Shown one piece after another: positions 14,896 through 18,973 of a stretch of DNA of 18,973 bases. Below the pieces are notes generated by a model. That model searched no databases, had not been told where the DNA came from, and worked only from the letters and a program-made list of their open reading frames with translations. Origin of the DNA: CAVZLD01 sp964522605. GTDB lineage: Bacteria; Planctomycetota; Planctomycetia; Pirellulales; Pirellulaceae. A program made the position numbers and the translations under genes. The stretch covers positions 1 to 18,973 of the forward strand of contig CAZFWV010000108.1 of NCBI GenBank assembly GCA_964522605.1, read 5' to 3'. Every line of letters starts with the position of its first letter. Position 1 is the first letter of the stretch.

Positions 14896-15408
14896 ATGAA
14901 ACAGGCAATCGCCGGAGTTACCCCCGCCACCGAACGCGAAGTCACGCTGATGACAGTTTGGCCATCGGTCGCCGCCATGTCTCTCGGCCCCTTTCCCGTT
15001 GGACTCTGGCTCGGCCGTTTGTATGCGATCCGGTCCGGCTTCTACATCTTCACACTCGGAAACCTCTTCTGCCTGCTGAGTATTCCGCTGGCCATTCTCC
15101 TGTATTTCCGGCGAATCGGACCTTTCGTCGCCACTCGCTATCGACTCACCAACCGGCGGATCGTGGTCGAGCGGGGACTTTCGGGAAAAGAAGACCGATC
15201 GATCGGCCTGGATCAGTTCGACCAGATCGACGTGGAGATCCAACCCGGCCAGGAATGGTACGACGCGGGCGATTTGGTTTTCATGCAGAACAAGATGGAA
15301 CGCTTTCGGCTATCCGGTGTATCCCGTCCGCAGGCTTTTCGGCAAACGTGCCTGAAGGCCCACCGGGCGTACGTCGGCGTCGCTGAGGCGCTCAACGCCT
15401 GTGCGTGA
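14896..15408 (+). CDS. membrane protein with bacterial PH domain (YdbS/bPH2-like)
   Basis: A 170-residue inner-membrane protein. Residues about 23-45 and 51-72 (FYIFTLGNLFCLLSIPLAILLYF) are two membrane helices. They are followed by the typical bPH_2 segment RYRLTNRRIVVERGLSGKEDRSIGLDQFDQIDVEIQPGQEWYDAGDLVF and a C-terminal helix. The family is common in bacteria (YdbS/YdbT-like) and is thought to bind ligands or proteins at the membrane; its precise role is unknown. Starts at ATG 14896 or GTG 14887; GGGAG at 14881-14885 fits the ATG better. It lies 134 bases after the hydrolase on the same strand, so it may belong to the same transcript. Confidence 0.8.
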   Translation: MKQAIAGVTPATEREVTLMTVWPSVAAMSLGPFPVGLWLGRLYAIRSGFYIFTLGNLFCLLSIPLAILLYFRRIGPFVATRYRLTNRRIVVERGLSGKEDRSIGLDQFDQIDVEIQPGQEWYDAGDLVFMQNKMERFRLSGVSRPQAFRQTCLKAHRAYVGVAEALNACA

Positions 15409-15455
15409 CGACGCTGACGCACTACTCTTTTCTTTTCGGCGCTGACGAGTCACCG

Positions 15456-15470
15456 AGACGCTGAGCGTCT
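15456..15470. terminator. small hairpin after the PH-domain gene, possible weak terminator
   Basis: AGACGC-TGA-GCGTCT forms a perfect 6-bp stem between the convergent PH-domain and pyroglutamyl-peptidase genes. A second short stem, AGGCG/CGCCT, lies at the end of the PH-domain frame (15386-15400). Neither is followed by a T-run, so intrinsic termination is uncertain. Confidence 0.3.
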
Positions 15471-15519
15471 GCTTGACTGACGCGCGCACCCAAGTGCCTT
15501 GCGATGGGCATTGCCGCAC

Positions 15520-16122
15520 TCAAAGCGTCTCGTTCAGATGTTCCAGGATCATGCGCAATGCCTGGGCGCACGTCGTTGCCGGCAAGGACGCGAGATCACC
15601 CGGCGCATCGGCGACTTGGGACGGATCGAGCGGCAAGTGCAACAACATCGCGCGCGTCGACATTTCCTTCTCCGTCGCGAAATGATGGCTCAGATATAAG
15701 GCCGCATTGCAGAGATAGGTGCCGGCGTGATAGGAGACGCGGGCGGGGATTCCCGCATTCCGCAGTTCCTGCGAAATCTGCGACGCCGGCAGGTCGCTCC
15801 GATAGGCCAGTGGTCCCTCCGACACGACTGCGGTACAGCGGTCCGCCGAGGCGGAGGGCTGGGCGAGCAGGTTGAGGGCAACGGTTTCCAGCTGAATACA
15901 ACTGCTGCCCGATGCTTGCCCAAGATGCAGAACAACATCAAATCCACGCGATAGATCTTCCGGCAATCGCTTCTGCAATTGCTCAAAGTCGACCGGATAA
16001 AGTCGCGTCGTGACTTCGGGCCGACTGGGCAAATCCCGCGTCAATTCGACGAGGGTAAGCCAGCTGGAATTCGCTCGCCAACCGTCAAAGGGCTCAAACG
16101 CCGTCACTAGTACTTTCGACAT
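15520..16122 (-). CDS. pcp: pyroglutamyl-peptidase I (peptidase family C15)
   Basis: A 200-residue cytoplasmic cysteine peptidase that removes N-terminal pyroglutamate from peptides. The family start VLVTAFEPFDGWRANSSW is present. The catalytic triad is complete: Glu79 in the LGQASGSSCIQLETVALN motif, Cys138 in SYHAGTYLCNAALYLSHH, and His162 in LHLPLDPSQV. The length is close to the family norm (about 210). Two starts are possible, ATG 16131 and ATG 16122; the second follows GGAG at a good distance and gives the usual MSKVLVTAFEPF beginning. The central segment LAYRSDLPASQI matches the substrate-loop region. Convergent with the PH-domain gene, divergent from the leucine-rich-repeat gene. Oddity: the usual GR after GQAGG is SS here. 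Confidence 0.92.
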   Translation of the reverse strand: MSKVLVTAFEPFDGWRANSSWLTLVELTRDLPSRPEVTTRLYPVDFEQLQKRLPEDLSRGFDVVLHLGQASGSSCIQLETVALNLLAQPSASADRCTAVVSEGPLAYRSDLPASQISQELRNAGIPARVSYHAGTYLCNAALYLSHHFATEKEMSTRAMLLHLPLDPSQVADAPGDLASLPATTCAQALRMILEHLNETL

Positions 16123-16131
16123 CGGCTCCAT

Positions 16132-16417
16132 TCCAGAATCGTATCTCGAGCGGCTTGTTGGGCAGATTGCTGTCGCTGAAAATTTAGCCTGCGATGGCTG
16201 CGTCTGGCAAGCATTTCCGCTGCGCAGTACGAGGTCGGTCGCGCTTCAATCCGACCCGGGCACAGATTAAACTAAAGGCCCTTTGAAAACCGTCAATCGA
16301 GAGGGCGAGGCTCCTGGTCGAGCCTGGGTTTGCCGCGTCATTGGCTCGGGAGCCTCGCCCTCCGCGTTTTGAAACCGCTACTTTCGGCGGTTTTTCTCAT
16401 TGAGCGAGGTCGGATCG
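16132..16417. other. divergent intergenic region carrying a family A element
   Basis: This region separates pyroglutamyl-peptidase (minus) from the leucine-rich-repeat gene (plus). Apart from the family A element at 16300-16382 nothing is recognisable. Because the element ends only about 35 bases before the leucine-rich-repeat start, it probably lies in that gene's promoter or 5' untranslated region. Confidence 0.5.
16300..16382 (+). repeat. family A palindromic element
   Basis: GAGGGCGAGGCT (16301-16312) pairs perfectly with AGCCTCGCCCTC (16351-16362). The loop holds GAGCCTGGGTTTGCCGCGTC, nearly identical to that of the 2302-2386 copy, and the tail is GTTTTGAAACCGCT. Total length, orientation of the loop and the tail all match the DUF1559 copy. 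I see no clear target duplication. Confidence 0.85.
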
Positions 16418-17272
16418 ATGCCCAGAGTCTTCCGAGGAACCCTATTCTTGATGGTCACGGCGGCAATCGGCTGCCTGAGCCCGGCGGCCCCGGTTGCGGC
16501 TCAGAACATTTTTCCCGACAAGAATCTCGAGGCCGTAGTTCGCACGTATGTCTTCGACAAACGCGACAGTCAGGAGCCGCTGACGGAGAAGGATCTCGAG
16601 AAAATCTCGATCCTCGAGGGCCGAGGTCGGGAAATCAAAGATCTGACGGGCCTGGAAAAGTGTGTGAGCCTCGCATTGCTGGACCTGGACCAGAATGCCA
16701 TCGAGGATCTTCGGCCGCTTCAAGATTTGGCCAATCTGCAATCGCTGAGTCTAGCCAAGAACAAGATTCAATCGATCGACGCAGTGCAGGACCTCCAGGC
16801 GCTGCAATATCTGAACTTGGCTGACAATCAAATCCAGGATCTCAAGGCACTATCGAAACTTGGAAACCTGCGTTCGCTGTACTTGTGCCACAACCAAATC
16901 CAGGACCTGACTCCATTGGCTGGTCGGACGAGACTATGGTCGCTCTACTTAGCCGACAATCAGATCTCGGACCTCACACCACTGGCCGCATTAACGTCCT
17001 TGAGCTCGCTCGACCTGCGCGGGAATCAGATCGCTGATTTAAGTCCATTGAAGGAAATCGATCATCTGAAGTATTTGATGCTGGATCGCAACCAGATAAC
17101 CGATCTGGGCGTCCTTGTGGCGATGGCCGAAAACGATGCCGCGGGGCTACAGCGATTCGCTCCCTTCTGGCAGCTGTATCTGGCCGGCAATCCATTAGGG
17201 CAAGCGGCCTCATCCCAGATCGCGCGGCTGAAAGAACTCGGCGCCCAGGTTGCGTTGGAACCGATGCGCTGA
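16418..17272 (+). CDS. secreted leucine-rich-repeat protein (internalin-like LRR)
   Basis: A 284-residue exported protein. The signal peptide ends near residue 29 (VAA-QN). After the cap segment FPDKNLEAVVRTYVFDKRDSQEPLTEKDLEKI come seven 22-residue leucine-rich repeats of the short bacterial type (L-x-x-L-x-L-x-x-N-x-I-x-D-L-x-P-L): examples are LQYLNLADNQIQDLKAL, LRSLYLCHNQIQDLTPL, LWSLYLADNQISDLTPL and LSSLDLRGNQIADLSPL. The last (LKYLMLDRNQITDL) is followed by a capping helix. LRR domains bind proteins or glycans; the partner is unknown. ATG 16418 is preceded by GAGCGAGG; an in-frame TTG at 16400 would only lengthen the signal. Its TGA stop directly adjoins the stop of the minus-strand lipoprotein gene. 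Confidence 0.88.
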   Translation: MPRVFRGTLFLMVTAAIGCLSPAAPVAAQNIFPDKNLEAVVRTYVFDKRDSQEPLTEKDLEKISILEGRGREIKDLTGLEKCVSLALLDLDQNAIEDLRPLQDLANLQSLSLAKNKIQSIDAVQDLQALQYLNLADNQIQDLKALSKLGNLRSLYLCHNQIQDLTPLAGRTRLWSLYLADNQISDLTPLAALTSLSSLDLRGNQIADLSPLKEIDHLKYLMLDRNQITDLGVLVAMAENDAAGLQRFAPFWQLYLAGNPLGQAASSQIARLKELGAQVALEPMR

Positions 17273-18697
17273 TCACTGCTGGAACGGCGATACCGTGCGC
17301 TGCACGCCTGTGGATGGCATCGACTGGGGAGTCAGCCCCGGACCGAACGTCGGAGGTAACGGCGTACCGACCGGCTGTTGCGGCCAACCGGTTGGTCCGG
17401 GCATGCCACGTGGCGTGGGAGCTTGAGGCATCGTCGGGGGATTGGCCAATCCCGACTGCGGAAGGGGCGTCCCCGGTCCGAATGGCGTCGGGGGAGCAAA
17501 CGGGTTCGCGGCCGGTCCACCACCGAGATTCTGCCACGGCGTTCTCAGTGGTCCACCACCCAAGCCGGTGGTCGGAGCGGTCGGAGTCACAATCGGTGAG
17601 AACGGCGGTGGACTTCCGGTGTATCCTCCCCCGATTCCCGTCGTCGGTGGCGCTGCGGGCCCGACCGATGGCGCGGTGGAAGACCAGGGGACGATCGCGG
17701 GCGACCAGATCACATTCGGTCGTGGCCGCGTCGGCTCTGGCGACGAGGGTTCATCGTCGGAATCCGTCGGAGTCTCGCTCGAATTCGGATCAGCCCCATC
17801 CCGTTCCTCGACATTTGGCTCTGAATCACCATCCTCCGTCCCCTCGCCATCCTTCGGCTCCGACGTCTTGTCCGTCGTGAGTTGCCCCGGTTGCCACGGC
17901 GCTCGGCCAAATTCCGACCTCGAACCGGCAATGGATAGGCTGCCCGGCGACGCCGGTTGGCCTCGGTATTCTGGAGCTTTGCCCGAGGAAGCGTTTCGAC
18001 GATTCGCCGAATTCGAATTCGTCGCGGTAGTCTGTGATGGATCGCTCGCGCGAGTCGCCGCGGTGGCGTCGGCCGCGATCTCGTCTTCCTCCTCGGCTCC
18101 GAAAAGGCTTTTTTGCGAGTCCTCTTCGGAAGCTGCAATCGCGGATGCATCCGAGGATTGCTGCGACGTTGATGCCGATTCGACCTCATCAACGTCCAAC
18201 CTCTGCGAGGAGAGATCCAAATCCAGCGGCTCCTCTTGGGGCTCGTTGGTCCAAGCCGTCTGATACTCGGGGTCAATCTCATGAGCCCGTCGTTCGTCGG
18301 CCAAGGACCGCTGCTCATCACCGAGCATCTGATACGCCATACCGCGCAAATAGAGCGCCTTGGGACCCTCTGCGCTTTCAAGCGAATGCGTGAGCGCGTC
18401 GATTGCTTCGTTCAGCTTCGCCTCAGCAGCTTCTGCGTGATTCCCGAGTTGGAGCCGATGAGCCTGTTCGATGAAGCACCGTCCGCGCAGTTGCTGCAGT
18501 TCGGCCAATTCTTGCGGATCGTCCGTCACCGCCAATGCGTCGTCACAGACCTGCAGCGCTTGATTGAACTCAGCATTCGCGAACAGCGATCCCGCCCTCT
18601 CCAGAGGGGATTCTGTCCGCGTCCCACAACCTCCGAGCAACGCCAGGGCAATCAGTACAACCGTCACGCGAAATGGCATCACCGTGCAGTGAGCCAT
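17273..18697 (-). CDS. TPR lipoprotein with long acidic linker and proline/glycine-rich tail
   Basis: A 474-residue predicted lipoprotein. ATG 18697 is set by an excellent GGGGAGG upstream (about 18703-18710) and gives MAHCTVMPFRVTVVLIALALLGGC with lipobox Cys24; the frame is open 30 codons further without function. Residues about 30-150 form TPR-like helices (LERAGSLFANAEFNQALQVCDDAL, AEAKLNEAIDALTHSLESAEGPKALYLRGMAYQMLGDEQRSLADERRAHEIDPEY). A disordered Ser/Asp/Glu-rich linker (about 165-345) follows, then a Pro/Gly-rich low-complexity tail with TTGxGGG and PTPxG repeats, probably an envelope- or peptidoglycan-spanning extension. A role in surface scaffolding is inferred. No family name is assigned. 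Confidence 0.82.
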   Translation of the reverse strand: MAHCTVMPFRVTVVLIALALLGGCGTRTESPLERAGSLFANAEFNQALQVCDDALAVTDDPQELAELQQLRGRCFIEQAHRLQLGNHAEAAEAKLNEAIDALTHSLESAEGPKALYLRGMAYQMLGDEQRSLADERRAHEIDPEYQTAWTNEPQEEPLDLDLSSQRLDVDEVESASTSQQSSDASAIAASEEDSQKSLFGAEEEDEIAADATAATRASDPSQTTATNSNSANRRNASSGKAPEYRGQPASPGSLSIAGSRSEFGRAPWQPGQLTTDKTSEPKDGEGTEDGDSEPNVEERDGADPNSSETPTDSDDEPSSPEPTRPRPNVIWSPAIVPWSSTAPSVGPAAPPTTGIGGGYTGSPPPFSPIVTPTAPTTGLGGGPLRTPWQNLGGGPAANPFAPPTPFGPGTPLPQSGLANPPTMPQAPTPRGMPGPTGWPQQPVGTPLPPTFGPGLTPQSMPSTGVQRTVSPFQQ

Positions 18698-18702
18698 GGT
18701 AC

Positions 18703-18710
18703 ACCTCCCC
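18703..18710 (-). promoter_or_regulatory. ribosome binding site of the TPR lipoprotein gene
   Basis: The reverse complement reads GAGGGGAGGTGTACC immediately before ATG 18697. The GGGGAGG core fixes the start and makes the 30-codon upstream extension unlikely. Confidence 0.75.
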
Positions 18711-18862
18711 TCGGGCTCGAACCGAGGTTTCGAGCAGAGCCTTCTCTCACACCGTCCGATCGCGGCAAAACTCCGAGCCTTACCCATTTATCGTACGTCA
18801 TCACCCCGCGACGGTACACTTCCGCCAAAGCCAAGGCGCGCACCTCATGCCACCTCTGACCC

Positions 18863-18962
18863 GCTAGCACGGCTTCTCGCCCCCAACGCAGGGACAGGCA
18901 TCGCGTTGAGACGCGAACGGACGCCAACGCAGGGACAGGCATCGCGTTGAGATGCTAGCACG
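18863..18962. repeat. family C tandem pair flanked by GCTAGCACG
   Basis: CCAACGCAGGGACAGGCATC followed by GCGTTGAGA occurs at 18883-18911 and again, identically, at 18924-18952 (period 41, 12-base spacer). GCTAGCACG flanks the block at 18863-18871 and 18954-18962. The core GGGACAGGCA is the reverse complement of TGCCTGTCCC in the 1863-2034 array. It lies upstream of the minus-strand lipoprotein gene. Two units are too few for a CRISPR array. Confidence 0.8.
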
Positions 18963-18973
18963 CGTCCGAGCCC

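Noticed and set aside
17442..18263. 273-codon plus-strand frame opposite the TPR lipoprotein
   Set aside because: Low-complexity Ser/Gly/Val mirror of the Pro/Ser-rich tail and linker on the other strand; no start signal.
18883..18952. Possible CRISPR array
   Set aside because: Only two repeats with a 12-base spacer, no cas genes, and the unit belongs to the dispersed family C.

Overview
The window looks like part of a planctomycete chromosome. Lineage evidence from the sequence: a DUF1559-type protein with a prepilin-like N-terminus, a double DUF1080 (3-keto-disaccharide hydrolase) protein, a lipoprotein multihaem cytochrome fused to HEAT and TPR repeats, many secreted or lipoprotein genes of unknown function, high G+C and wide gene spacing. 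I cannot name the genus.

Layout, left to right. Positions 1-434 are unassigned and end in degenerate copies of a short repeat. A secreted glycoside-hydrolase-like protein lies on the minus strand (435-1472), followed by a repeat-rich gap (1473-2255). The DUF1559 gene is on the plus strand (2256-3353). A minus-strand operon runs from 6998 down to 3573: a two-domain DUF1080 protein, then a secreted protein with two carbohydrate-binding-like domains, whose frame shifts by one base into an S41 peptidase domain. The last two ORFs are probably one gene broken by a single-base frameshift. A plus-strand cluster follows: a small lipoprotein (7523-8104), an eight-haem cytochrome/HEAT/TPR lipoprotein (8162-10951) and a GH2-like remnant (11108-11980). 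A small minus-strand gene (12046-12282) is convergent to it. Next comes a plus-strand group: a ThiF/MoeB-like E1 enzyme (12691-13731), a secreted dienelactone-hydrolase-like enzyme (13736-14761) and a membrane PH-domain protein (14896-15408). The window ends with pyroglutamyl-peptidase I (minus), a secreted leucine-rich-repeat protein (plus) and a TPR/proline-rich lipoprotein (minus). The last two genes end back to back with no base between their stop codons.

The most striking structure is not a protein system but several families of short palindromic or MITE-like repeats that sit inside genes or on their edges. Family A (arms GGGAGGGCGAGGC, tail GTTTTGAAACCGCTTC) occurs at five loci. One copy codes for about 28 residues of the DUF1559 leader. 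A second, composite copy of 369 bp lies in frame inside the signal peptide of the multihaem cytochrome and is flanked by a 6-bp duplication, CGACTA; removing it restores a textbook lipoprotein signal peptide. Family B (TA-bounded, inverted ends TAGGCTTTGTCTCAAAA) has two copies, and each supplies the TAG stop codon of a minus-strand gene. Family C (GGGACAGGCA core) flanks the window at both ends and resembles REP sequences mobilised by TnpA-REP transposases, although no transposase gene is present here.

Functionally, the window suggests a heterotroph that handles polysaccharides and sugars outside the cytoplasm (GH-like, DUF1080 and carbohydrate-binding proteins) and has periplasmic multihaem electron transfer. 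Operon membership is inferred from spacing and overlap. No tRNA, rRNA or CRISPR array was recognised.
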